A stretch of 13,580 bases of DNA from CAIKZY01 sp044374195 (lineage in GTDB: Bacteria; Actinomycetota; Actinomycetes; S36-B12). Position 1 is the first letter of the stretch, and every line of letters starts with the position of its first letter. Below are positions 1 through 5,635 of the stretch, one piece after another. The stretch lies in contig JBILOY010000036.1 of the NCBI GenBank assembly GCA_044374195.1, positions 1 to 13,580 of the forward strand, written 5' to 3'. The notes below the pieces were generated by a model. The model did not search any database. It was not told where the DNA came from and worked only from the letters and a program-made list of their open reading frames with translations. The position numbers and the translations under genes were made by a program.

Positions 1-58
1 CTGGATGGCGCTTGAGGACGCCGTTAATTTCGGCCTGCTTCAGTCGGCGAAGAAGTAG
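1..58 (+). CDS. C-terminal end of an upstream gene, possibly citramalate/2-isopropylmalate synthase family
   Basis: Frame 2 is open from the left edge to a TAG at 56-58 and encodes about 18 residues ending ALEDAVNFGLLQSAKK. The pattern W-x-A-L-x-D-A-x-x-[FY]-G-L-L resembles the extreme C-terminus of citramalate/2-isopropylmalate synthase-like proteins (CimA), as I remember that family, and such a gene would suit a neighbourhood of branched-chain amino acid genes. The fragment is too short for a firm family call, and the start and catalytic domain lie outside the window. The gene would end 39 bases before the next start, with no hairpin terminator in between. Confidence 0.45.
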   Translation, partial: WMALEDAVNFGLLQSAKK

Positions 59-85
59 CGGCCGAGGTTCTTCCTGCGCTCCGCA

Positions 86-91
86 TAGACT
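86..91 (+). promoter_or_regulatory. -10 element (TAGACT) for a probably leaderless FAH-gltX transcript
   Basis: TAGACT fits the TANNNT -10 consensus and ends exactly six bases before the GTG at 98. This is the spacing expected when transcription begins at the start codon itself. No Shine-Dalgarno sequence lies upstream of the GTG, and no convincing -35 is visible. Leaderless mRNAs are common in actinobacteria. No transcript data are available here. Confidence 0.45.
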
Positions 92-97
92 CCACTG

Positions 98-889
98 GTG
101 CGTATCTGCCGAGTTTTGATCAATGACGAGATCCTCTACGGGGTTGTCGAGGGTGTCTCCGAGACCGGTGACATCACTGACGAGACCATGGTGGCCACCT
201 TGCATGGCCACCCCTTCGGTGAGGTTTCACCTACGGGCGACGTTTTCCCTCTGGTTCGAGCCAAGCTCCTTGCGCCGGTCATGCCCAGCAAGGTCATTGC
301 GGTTGGGCTCAATTACGCCGACCACGTGAAGGAATCCGGCAAGGAGATTCCGGCCGAGCCGATGATCTTCCTCAAGCCCAGTACTTCGATCATTGGTCCC
401 GACGAGGCGATCCAGCTTCCGTGGCAGTCCGAGCACGTCGATCACGAGGCCGAGCTGGCGATCGTCATTGGACGCTTCTGCCGCGACGTGCCGATCGAGC
501 GGGTTCCGGAAGTGATTCTCGGTTACACCTGTGCCAATGATGTGAGCGCGCGTGATCTTCAGAAGGCAGACGGCCAGTGGGGGCGCGCCAAGGGCTTCGA
601 CACCTTCTGTCCGCTGGGGCCATGGATCTCGACCTCAGTAGATCTCGATGACGCACGCATCGCCTGCATCGTCGACGGTGAGGTGCGGCAGAACGGCCAG
701 CTCGGCGACATGATCCGCAACGTGCCTGAGCTCGTCAGCTGGATCAGCTCGGTGATGACCCTGCTGCCCGGCGACGTGATCTTGACCGGCACCCCTGCCG
801 GTGTAGGGCCTTTGAAGGCCGGCCAGGAAGTAGCCGTGGCCATTGAAGGCATAGGAATCCTGAGCAACCCGGTGGTGGATCGTGTCTGA
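98..889 (+). CDS. Fumarylacetoacetate hydrolase (FAH) family protein
   Basis: This 263-aa protein belongs to the FAH superfamily of metal-dependent hydrolases, decarboxylases and isomerases acting on 2-oxo or acylpyruvate-type substrates. After a short N-terminal domain comes the core: KVIAVGLNYADH (about 65-76), FLKPSTSIIGP (101-111), the metal-binding HEAEL (116-120, Glu117 and Glu119), ANDVSARDLQ (146-155, Asp148 the third metal ligand), RAKGFDTF (163-170) and TGTPAGVG near 230. The length fits the short, bacterial FAH type. The exact substrate cannot be read from sequence; 2-hydroxyhepta-2,4-diene-1,7-dioate isomerase and acylpyruvase or oxaloacetate decarboxylase are the usual alternatives. 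The GTG start lacks a Shine-Dalgarno site but sits six bases after a TANNNT box. The 3' end overlaps gltX by 8 bases, and the same pairing is known from mycobacteria. Confidence 0.9.
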   Translation: MRICRVLINDEILYGVVEGVSETGDITDETMVATLHGHPFGEVSPTGDVFPLVRAKLLAPVMPSKVIAVGLNYADHVKESGKEIPAEPMIFLKPSTSIIGPDEAIQLPWQSEHVDHEAELAIVIGRFCRDVPIERVPEVILGYTCANDVSARDLQKADGQWGRAKGFDTFCPLGPWISTSVDLDDARIACIVDGEVRQNGQLGDMIRNVPELVSWISSVMTLLPGDVILTGTPAGVGPLKAGQEVAVAIEGIGILSNPVVDRV

Positions 890-2354
890 CGTTCGTGTTC
901 GTTTCTGCCCCTCACCTACTGGTAATCCGCATGTGGGCATGGTGCGTACTGCGTTGTTCAACTGGGCGTATGCGCGTCACACCGGCGGCACGTTCGTCTT
1001 CCGCATTGAAGATACCGACAGTGCCCGCGATAGCGAGGAGTCCTATGACGCACTCCTTAACGCTCTGCGCTGGCTGGGCCTGAACTGGGATGAAGGGCCG
1101 GAGGTCGGCGGCCCGTATGGCCCGTATCGCCAGTCCGAGCGCATGGATATCTACGCCGAGGTAGCGGGCAAGCTCAAGGATGCCGGCTTCGCTTACGAGT
1201 GCTACTGCACCCAGGACGAACTCGAGGATCGCCGCGAACTGGCCAAGAAGGAAGGTCGTACTCCTGGCTACGAGGGCACCTGCCGCAATCTCTCGGCCGA
1301 GCAGAAGGCACCGTTCATCGCTGAGGGTCGCGAGGCCGTTATCCGTTTCAAGATGCCGGATCGCGATTTCACCTGGGACGACCTCGTGCGCGGTGAGATC
1401 ACCTTCGGTAAAGAGCATGTGCCTGACTACGTTCTCGTGCGTGCGAACGGCGAGCCGCTCTACACACTGGTAAACCCCGTCGATGACGCGCTGATGCGCA
1501 TCACCCACGTGCTTCGTGGGGAGGATCTCCTCTCCTCAACTCCTCGACAGATCGCGCTGTACGAAGCACTCGCGGCCATCGGAGTAAGTGACGGCACGAC
1601 ACCGCGCTTTGGTCATCTTCCGTATGTGATGGGGGAGGGCAATCGCAAGCTGTCCAAGCGCGATCCCGAGTCATCACTGCACATGTATCGCGACAATGGT
1701 TACCTGCCGGAGGGTCTGCTCAACTACCTTGCGCTGCTCGGTTGGTCGATGGGCGATGACATCGAGTTCTTCTCCAAGCAGGAGATGGCCGATGCCTTCG
1801 CCTTGGATCGCGTCAGCCCCAACCCCGCGCGCTTCGATCTCAAGAAGTGCACGGCGATCAATGCCGACTGGATTCGCAAGCTGAGTGCCTCTGAGCTGAT
1901 CGATCGGGTGATTCCGTTCCTGCAGGCAGCTGAGCTCGTTGCCGTACCGCCTACTCCTGACCAGATTCGGCTCCTCGAGCAGTCGGTGCCGCTCATTCAC
2001 GAGCGCATGGACACCTTGACTCAAGCTGTTGAGAACCTCGCCTTCCTCTTCATCCCCGAGGAGCGGTTCGCCCTCGATCCGACCGATGCTGCCGCGATGC
2101 TCGGCCCCGATGCGCAGCCGACCCTGGAGGCGGCGATCACCGCACTCGAGGTGGTTGAGCCGTGGAGCACCGAGTCAATCGAGGGGGCGTTGCGTACGGC
2201 CTTGATCGAAGGGCTAGGCCTCAAGCCGAAGGTGGCCTTCGGGCCAGTGCGGGTAGCCATCACGGGCCGACGCATCTCACCACCTCTCTTTGAATCCCTC
2301 GAGATCTTGGGGCGCCCGGTTGCTCTCGCGCGACTGCGCGCTGCACGTTCCTGA
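882..2354 (+). CDS. gltX: Glutamyl-tRNA synthetase
   Basis: A class I aminoacyl-tRNA synthetase of 490 aa, the usual length, which charges tRNA-Glu with glutamate in the cytoplasm. The HIGH-type signature is PSPTGNPHVG (about 10-19), followed by RTALFNWAYAR and FRIEDTD. Substrate-pocket segments are DYVLVRANGEPLYTLVNPVDD and HVLRGEDLLSSTPRQ. The KMSKS-type motif is KLSKR (256-260), and the helical anticodon-binding region follows. No glnS is visible in the window. In actinobacteria this enzyme is generally non-discriminating and also makes Glu-tRNA-Gln, which GatCAB amidates; applying that here is inference. The GTG start at 882 lies inside the end of the FAH gene, with a modest GGTGG five bases upstream, so translation is probably coupled. 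tRNA-Gln and tRNA-Glu genes follow directly. Confidence 0.96.
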   Translation: MSDVRVRFCPSPTGNPHVGMVRTALFNWAYARHTGGTFVFRIEDTDSARDSEESYDALLNALRWLGLNWDEGPEVGGPYGPYRQSERMDIYAEVAGKLKDAGFAYECYCTQDELEDRRELAKKEGRTPGYEGTCRNLSAEQKAPFIAEGREAVIRFKMPDRDFTWDDLVRGEITFGKEHVPDYVLVRANGEPLYTLVNPVDDALMRITHVLRGEDLLSSTPRQIALYEALAAIGVSDGTTPRFGHLPYVMGEGNRKLSKRDPESSLHMYRDNGYLPEGLLNYLALLGWSMGDDIEFFSKQEMADAFALDRVSPNPARFDLKKCTAINADWIRKLSASELIDRVIPFLQAAELVAVPPTPDQIRLLEQSVPLIHERMDTLTQAVENLAFLFIPEERFALDPTDAAAMLGPDAQPTLEAAITALEVVEPWSTESIEGALRTALIEGLGLKPKVAFGPVRVAITGRRISPPLFESLEILGRPVALARLRAARS

Positions 2355-2362
2355 TACCGGAT

Positions 2363-2390
2363 TTGGCTCTCCTGAGGGAACGTCTATACT
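2363..2390 (+). promoter_or_regulatory. Sigma-70-type promoter for the tRNA-Gln/tRNA-Glu unit
   Basis: TTGGCT (2363-2368) and TATACT (2385-2390) are separated by 16 bases and lie between the gltX stop and tRNA-Gln. The -10 is close to TATAAT, as expected for a stable-RNA promoter. Transcription would begin near 2397, about 20 bases before the tRNA. No terminator separates gltX from this promoter, so read-through from gltX is also possible. Confidence 0.6.
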
Positions 2391-2416
2391 TTTCTCCGCT
2401 GAGCAATCAGCGCCCA

Positions 2417-2488
2417 TGGGGTATGGGGTAATTGGCAGCCCAAATGATTCTGATTCATTTAGTCTAGGTTCGAGTCCTGGTACCCCAG
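2417..2488 (+). tRNA. tRNA-Gln (anticodon CTG)
   Basis: A full cloverleaf can be drawn. Acceptor TGGGGTA (2417-2423) pairs with TACCCCA (2481-2487) and is followed by discriminator G. The D arm is GGG...CCC. The anticodon stem AATGA/TCATT encloses loop TTCTGAT, with CTG at 2450-2452. The T stem CTAGG/CCTGG encloses TTCGAGT. CCA is not encoded, so it must be added by the nucleotidyltransferase. The U1-A72 pair is a known tRNA-Gln identity feature for the bacterial amidotransferase route. Anticodon CUG reads CAG only, so a second tRNA-Gln (TTG) must lie elsewhere. Confidence 0.93.
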
Positions 2489-2544
2489 CGACGTTTGCGT
2501 GTGACCGGATTTGATCCGCTCCTCGATAAGCGACATCATGCTCT

Positions 2545-2573
2545 GCGCAAGCAGCAGCATTGCTTGGTAGCGC
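2545..2573 (+). other. Hairpin in the tRNA-Gln/tRNA-Glu spacer
   Basis: CAAGCA (2548-2553) and TGCTTG (2561-2566) can pair around a 7-base loop. GCG/CGC can extend the stem beyond a GTAG bulge, right up to the first base of tRNA-Glu at 2574. A smaller inverted repeat, CGGAT-TTG-ATCCG, lies at 2506-2518. The 85-base spacer has no ORF. A weak promoter-like pair, TTGATC (2512-2517) and CATCAT (2534-2539), might allow separate transcription of tRNA-Glu. The role is unknown; a processing structure is one possibility. Confidence 0.3.
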
Positions 2574-2649
2574 GGCCCCGTTGTGTAGTGGCCTAGCACG
2601 CCGCCCTCTCAAGGCGGTAGCGCGGGTTCGAATCCCGTCGGGGCTACCA
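2574..2649 (+). tRNA. tRNA-Glu (anticodon CTC)
   Basis: The acceptor GGCCCCG (2574-2580) pairs with CGGGGCT (2639-2645), giving a G1-U72 wobble at the end of the stem. Discriminator A and an encoded CCA (2647-2649) follow. D stem GTGT/GCAC is present. Anticodon stem CCGCC/GGCGG encloses CTCTCAA, giving anticodon CTC for GAG codons. T stem GCGGG/CCCGT encloses TTCGAAT. This gene encodes its CCA, unlike the neighbouring tRNA-Gln. It is probably co-transcribed with tRNA-Gln and ends at the hairpin immediately downstream. Confidence 0.95.
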
Positions 2650-2654
2650 AGAAG

Positions 2655-2684
2655 GAAAGCCCCCCGCTCGCGGGGGGCTTTCGC
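2655..2684 (+). terminator. Rho-independent terminator of the tRNA unit
   Basis: A perfect 12-bp stem (2655-2666 with 2671-2682) closes a CTCG tetraloop and has a run of six C/G pairs at its core. The three T residues after the GC core form part of the stem, so the U-tract is short. It starts five bases after the tRNA-Glu CCA and separates the tRNAs from leuC. Confidence 0.85.
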
Positions 2685-2744
2685 CAGTTAACCAGCGGTA
2701 GTGCGGGCGAGGCAGGGGTGGATTTTCCAGAGCTTGCCGCGGAA

Positions 2745-2750
2745 TACGAT
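2745..2750 (+). promoter_or_regulatory. Possible leuC -10 element (TACGAT)
   Basis: TACGAT (2745-2750) is the best -10-like hexamer between the tRNA terminator and leuC. Only a poor -35 (TTTTCC at 2723-2728, 16-base spacer) precedes it. Transcription would begin near 2757, leaving a leader of about 30 bases. That is too short for a leucine attenuator, and I find no leucine-rich leader peptide. Confidence 0.3.
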
Positions 2751-2775
2751 GAGACCCAGCATTCGTGCACTGTCT

Positions 2776-2780
2776 GGAGG
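2776..2780 (+). promoter_or_regulatory. Shine-Dalgarno site that fixes the leuC start
   Basis: GGAGG at 2776-2780 lies six bases before the GTG at 2787. The reading frame stays open back to a GTG at 2718, but the site at 2776 and the family's usual N-terminus (MGRTLAEKVW) place the true start at 2787. Confidence 0.8.
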
Positions 2781-2786
2781 TACATC

Positions 2787-4196
2787 GTGGGACGCACACT
2801 GGCCGAGAAGGTCTGGGAGGCGCATGTCGTGCGCCACGCCGAGGGTGAGCCTGACCTGCTCTACATCGATCTCCACCTCGTGCACGAGGTCACCAGTCCG
2901 CAGGCCTTCGATGGCCTTCGCTCGGCAGGTCGCCCCGTTCGTCGTCCCGACCTCACCCTCGCCACCGAGGATCACAACACACCGACCATCGACATCGACA
3001 AGCCGATCGCTGACCCGATCTCGCGTGCCCAGCTCGAGGCATTGCGAGCCAACTGTGCCGAGTTTGGTGTTCCGATCTACTCGCTCGGCAATGCCGAGCA
3101 GGGCATCGTGCACGTGGTGGGCCCGCAACTGGGCTTGACCCAGCCGGGCATGACCGTCGTGTGCGGTGACTCGCACACCTCGACTCACGGCGCCTTCGGC
3201 GCTCTCGCCTTCGGCATCGGCACCAGCGAGGTCGAGCACGTGCTCGCCACGCAGACCCTGCCGCTCAAGCCGTTCAAGACCATGGCGATCACTGTCGAGG
3301 GTGACCTTCCCGTTGGCGTCACCGCGAAGGATGTCACTTTGGCGATCATCGCGAAGATCGGCACCGGCGGTGGCCAGGGATACGTGCTTGAGTACCGCGG
3401 CTCGGCCATCCGTGGCCTGTCAATGGAAGGTCGCATGACCTTGTGCAACATGTCGATCGAGGCAGGTGCTCGCGCTGGCATGGTCGCCCCCGATGAGAAG
3501 ACCTTTGAGTACCTCAAGGGTCGCGATCACGCTCCGACAGGTGCTGAGTGGGATGCCGCTGTTGCATGGTGGACCACTCTCCCCACCGATGCGGATGCCA
3601 CGTACGACGCTGAGGTGTTCCTCGACGCCACGACACTGAGCCCCTTCGTCACCTGGGGAACCAACCCCGGCCAGGGTCTGCCCCTGTCGGGCAACGTCCC
3701 CTCGCCTACCGATGCAGTCGACGAGGTCGATCGCGTGGCAATCGAAGGTGCGCTGGCCTACATGGATCTCACGCCGGGAATGCCGCTGCGCGATATCAAG
3801 GTCGACACCGTTTTCGTCGGCTCGTGCACCAATGGTCGTATCGAGGATCTTCGCGCCGTGGCCGAGGTACTTAAGGGTCGCAAGGTTGCTCCGAGCGTGC
3901 GCATGCTGGTCGTGCCGGGCTCGGTTCGTGTCAAGAAGCAGGCGGAGGCCGAAGGCCTCAATGTCATCATCAGTGAGGCCGGAGCCGAATGGCGCGAGGC
4001 CGGCTGCTCGATGTGCCTGGCGATGAATCCCGACAAGCTCAAGCCGGGGGAGCGCAGCGCCTCCACCTCGAACCGAAATTTCGAGGGCCGTCAGGGTCCA
4101 GGTGGTCGCACCCATCTGGTCTCACCCGCAGTGGCCGCCGCAACAGCAGTCACGGGCCACCTGGCCGCACCCGCCGACCTGGCTTCGGCCTCCTAA
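2787..4196 (+). CDS. leuC: 3-isopropylmalate dehydratase, large subunit
   Basis: This 469-aa aconitase-family subunit works with LeuD to isomerise 2-isopropylmalate to 3-isopropylmalate in leucine synthesis. The three 4Fe-4S cluster cysteines are all present: Cys347 in VGSCTNGR, and Cys407 and Cys410 in GCSMCLAM. Other typical segments are the N-terminal GRTLAEKVWEAHVV, DLHLVHEVTSPQAF, TEDHNTPT, GDSHTSTHGAFGALAFGIGTSEVEHVLATQ and the C-terminal STSNRNFEGRQGPGGRTHLVSPA. The length matches the family. The start is a GTG with a strong GGAGG six bases upstream. leuD begins 17 bases after the stop, forming a two-gene operon that ends at the hairpin after leuD. No divergent IclR-type regulator gene is next to it, in contrast to ndgR in Streptomyces. 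Confidence 0.97.
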   Translation: MGRTLAEKVWEAHVVRHAEGEPDLLYIDLHLVHEVTSPQAFDGLRSAGRPVRRPDLTLATEDHNTPTIDIDKPIADPISRAQLEALRANCAEFGVPIYSLGNAEQGIVHVVGPQLGLTQPGMTVVCGDSHTSTHGAFGALAFGIGTSEVEHVLATQTLPLKPFKTMAITVEGDLPVGVTAKDVTLAIIAKIGTGGGQGYVLEYRGSAIRGLSMEGRMTLCNMSIEAGARAGMVAPDEKTFEYLKGRDHAPTGAEWDAAVAWWTTLPTDADATYDAEVFLDATTLSPFVTWGTNPGQGLPLSGNVPSPTDAVDEVDRVAIEGALAYMDLTPGMPLRDIKVDTVFVGSCTNGRIEDLRAVAEVLKGRKVAPSVRMLVVPGSVRVKKQAEAEGLNVIISEAGAEWREAGCSMCLAMNPDKLKPGERSASTSNRNFEGRQGPGGRTHLVSPAVAAATAVTGHLAAPADLASAS

Positions 4197-4213
4197 TCCG
4201 GAAAGGCACCGAC

Positions 4214-4801
4214 ATGGACGCTTTCGTCACCCACACCGGTACCGCGGCGCCGCTTCGTCGCAGCAATGTCGACACCGACCAGATCATCCCCGCGGAGTAT
4301 CTGAAGCGCATCACGCGCCATGGCTTCGAGGATGGCCTGTTCTCGTCCTGGCGCAAGGACGCCGACTTCGTGCTCAATCGCCCGGAGTACCAGGGCGTCT
4401 CGATCTTGGTGGCCGGCCCCGATTTCGGTACCGGATCCTCGCGCGAGCATGCTGTCTGGGCGCTGCAGGATTACGGCTTCAAGGTCGTCATCTCCTCACG
4501 ATTCGCCGATATCTTCCGCGGTAACTCGGGCAAGGGCGGCCTGCTGACCGCTGTTGTTGACCAGAACCTCGTCGAGCAGATCTGGGCTCTCATCGAGGCA
4601 GACCCGACCACTGTGGTGACCGTCGATCTCGAGGCGCGTGAGGTTCGCGTCGGTGATCTGGTGGCTCCCTTCGAGGTCGATGACTACGTGCGGTGGCGCC
4701 TGATGGCCGGCCTGGATGACATCGGCATCACCTTGCAGTACGCCGATCAGATTTCGGCATTCGAGGCCACCCGACCGGTGTTCGAGCCGACCACGAAGTA
4801 G
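4214..4801 (+). CDS. leuD: 3-isopropylmalate dehydratase, small subunit
   Basis: This 195-aa swivel-domain subunit completes the LeuCD isomerase. It carries the expected N-terminal PLRRSNVDTDQIIPAEYLKR (about 13-32), the substrate-loop region GPDFGTGSSREHAVWAL (about 69-85) and ISSRFADIFRGNSGKGGLL. The last segment reads NSGKGGLL, where many enteric homologues have NN-x-x-x-N-GLLP; I take this as lineage variation. The ATG at 4214 is preceded by GAAAGG (4201-4206) at a seven-base spacing, and the gene follows leuC by 17 bases. An upstream in-frame extension into leuC exists but lacks family similarity. A terminator follows the stop. Confidence 0.96.
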   Translation: MDAFVTHTGTAAPLRRSNVDTDQIIPAEYLKRITRHGFEDGLFSSWRKDADFVLNRPEYQGVSILVAGPDFGTGSSREHAVWALQDYGFKVVISSRFADIFRGNSGKGGLLTAVVDQNLVEQIWALIEADPTTVVTVDLEAREVRVGDLVAPFEVDDYVRWRLMAGLDDIGITLQYADQISAFEATRPVFEPTTK

Positions 4802-4829
4802 TCGATCACTAACGCACAATCACCGACGG

Positions 4830-4866
4830 AGCCCTTGCCAATTCCTGTTTATTGGCAAGGGCTTTC
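4830..4866 (+). terminator. Rho-independent terminator of leuCD
   Basis: A perfect 13-bp stem (4830-4842 with 4851-4863) encloses an 8-base T-rich loop and is followed by TTTC. It begins 28 bases after the leuD stop and separates leuCD from the HU gene. Confidence 0.85.
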
Positions 4867-4902
4867 GCGGCGTGGCGTGTCCGCATTTACCTTCGATCGG
4901 GC

Positions 4903-4908
4903 TACATT
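4903..4908 (+). promoter_or_regulatory. Possible HU-gene -10 element (TACATT)
   Basis: TACATT is the best -10-like hexamer between the leuCD terminator and the HU gene. No clear -35 is seen at 16-18 bases. A start near 4915 would give a leader of roughly 45 bases that opens with the inverted repeat at 4916-4932. Confidence 0.35.
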
Positions 4909-4915
4909 CGCAGAT

Positions 4916-4932
4916 GTCGGCACTCGGCCGAC
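4916..4932 (+). repeat. Inverted repeat in the HU leader
   Basis: GTCGGC (4916-4921) and GCCGAC (4927-4932) are perfect 6-bp arms around ACTCG. They lie immediately downstream of the proposed -10 and 13 bases before the Shine-Dalgarno site. It could be an operator overlapping the start of transcription or a hairpin at the 5' end of the mRNA; sequence alone does not decide. Confidence 0.4.
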
Positions 4933-4958
4933 CTAATTACCCTCCGGAGGGGTTTTAA

Positions 4959-5405
4959 GTGAACAAGGCTGAACTCATTGACGCAGTGGCCGTACGTCTC
5001 GGTCACAGCAAGCGCGACGTCACCGCAATCGTTGACGCATTCATCGACGACACCAAGCGTGCCGTTGCCAAGGGCGAGAAGGTCGCCATCAGCGGCTTCG
5101 GCGTATTCGAAGCTCAGGCTCGCAAGGCCCGCCTCGGCCGCAACCCCCGCACGGGCGAGACCGTGAAGATCAAGGCCACCAAGCTTCCGAAGTTCCGCCC
5201 GGGTGCGGAGTTCAAGGCAGTCGTGTCCGGCGCCAAGAAGGTTGCCGCACCAGCAGCAGCCAAGAAGGCTGCTCCGGCCAAGAAGGCAGCAGCCAAGAAG
5301 GCTCCCGCCAAGAAGGCAGCAGCGAAGAAGGTCGTCAAGAAGGCTCCCGCCAAGAAGGCAGCAGCCAAGAAGGTCGTCAAGAAGGCTCCCGCGCGCAAGC
5401 GCTAG
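4959..5405 (+). CDS. hup: HU-family nucleoid protein with lysine/alanine-rich tail
   Basis: A DNA-binding, nucleoid-structuring protein of 148 aa. Residues 1-90 form a standard HU core: MNKAELIDAVA at the N-terminus and the HU signature ISGFGVFEAQARKARLGRNP followed by RTGE (about 44-66). Residues from about 91 to 148 form a low-complexity tail of KKAA, KKAPA and KKVV units like that of mycobacterial HupB and Streptomyces HupS, though shorter than those proteins (over 200 aa, from memory). The tail is expected to bind DNA non-specifically and to be a target for lysine modification. The GTG start at 4959 has GGAGG (4946-4950) eight bases upstream. The gene is flanked by a terminator on each side, so it is probably monocistronic. 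The final RKR is unlike the repeat units. Confidence 0.95.
   Translation: MNKAELIDAVAVRLGHSKRDVTAIVDAFIDDTKRAVAKGEKVAISGFGVFEAQARKARLGRNPRTGETVKIKATKLPKFRPGAEFKAVVSGAKKVAAPAAAKKAAPAKKAAAKKAPAKKAAAKKVVKKAPAKKAAAKKVVKKAPARKR
5295..5393 (+). repeat. 42-bp tandem repeat in the HU tail
   Basis: A 42-bp unit encoding KKAPAKKAAAKKVV occurs at 5295-5336 and again at 5337-5378 with one difference (GCG versus GCC alanine codon). A third, partial copy starts at 5379. The near identity at DNA level suggests recent duplication by slippage or unequal recombination. Confidence 0.9.
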
Positions 5406-5418
5406 TCCTTTCACATGG

Positions 5419-5448
5419 AGGCGGTCACCCTGTGGGTGGCCGCCTTTG
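5419..5448 (+). terminator. Rho-independent terminator of the HU gene
   Basis: A 12-bp stem with one G-U pair (5419-5430 with 5434-5445) closes a TGT loop and is followed by TTTG. It begins 13 bases after the HU stop. Read on the minus strand, the hairpin is not followed by a T run, so it is a weak candidate for ending the converging cofC transcript. Confidence 0.75.
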
Positions 5449-5452
5449 TGCG

Positions 5453-5635
5453 TTACGGGAGTCGGATTGACGCGATGGATCCGTCTGCGTCATGTGCGAG
5501 CACCAAGCGCTGGCCGGTGCGCAGCGGGCCGAGCCCTGCGGCCGTGATTAGCGAGACCGGCACCGTAATCGAGGTGCCGTCCTCGGCCACCACGAGTGCA
5601 TCTGAATCTCGATAGGCATGGAACATCGCCATCAT
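5453..5635 (-). CDS. Small unrecognised protein coupled to cofC
   Basis: An open frame of 60 codons begins with ATG at 5635-5633, overlapping the cofC stop as ATGA. GGGAGG lies five bases upstream, inside the end of cofC. The second ATG, immediately after, is an alternative start. The protein has alternating short hydrophobic strands (DALVVAEDGTSITVPVSL, then a PLRTGQRLVLAHD turn-strand segment, then SIASIRLP). There is no cysteine, signal peptide or membrane segment. This pattern is compatible with a small beta-barrel of the cold-shock/OB type, and I recall small actinobacterial proteins with a similar 'LRxGQRV' segment. That is inference, and no nucleic-acid-binding motif is visible. A longer open frame extends upstream into cofC, but the overlap start is far better supported. 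Confidence 0.65.
   Translation of the reverse strand: MMAMFHAYRDSDALVVAEDGTSITVPVSLITAAGLGPLRTGQRLVLAHDADGSIASIRLP

Noticed and set aside
2718..2786. In-frame upstream extension of leuC from a GTG at 2718
   Set aside because: It has no family resemblance, and a strong GGAGG six bases before the GTG at 2787 fixes the start.
2277..2797. Minus-strand ORFs across the tRNA genes, with segments such as APTGFEPALPP
   Set aside because: These are antisense translations of the tRNA T-arms (TTCGAATCC-type sequence gives GFEP), a well-known source of false proteins.
3420..4115. Long minus-strand ORF (231 codons) inside leuC
   Set aside because: It is antisense to a clearly coding frame, has no recognisable domain, and is the usual by-product of GC-rich codon use.
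5295..5393. Regular repeats suggestive of a CRISPR array
   Set aside because: The repeats are contiguous without unique spacers and encode the HU tail.
5203..5547. Arg/Pro/Gln-rich plus-strand ORF overlapping the HU tail
   Set aside because: It is the HU lysine repeats read in another frame. It runs through the HU terminator into antisense of the cofC-coupled gene.
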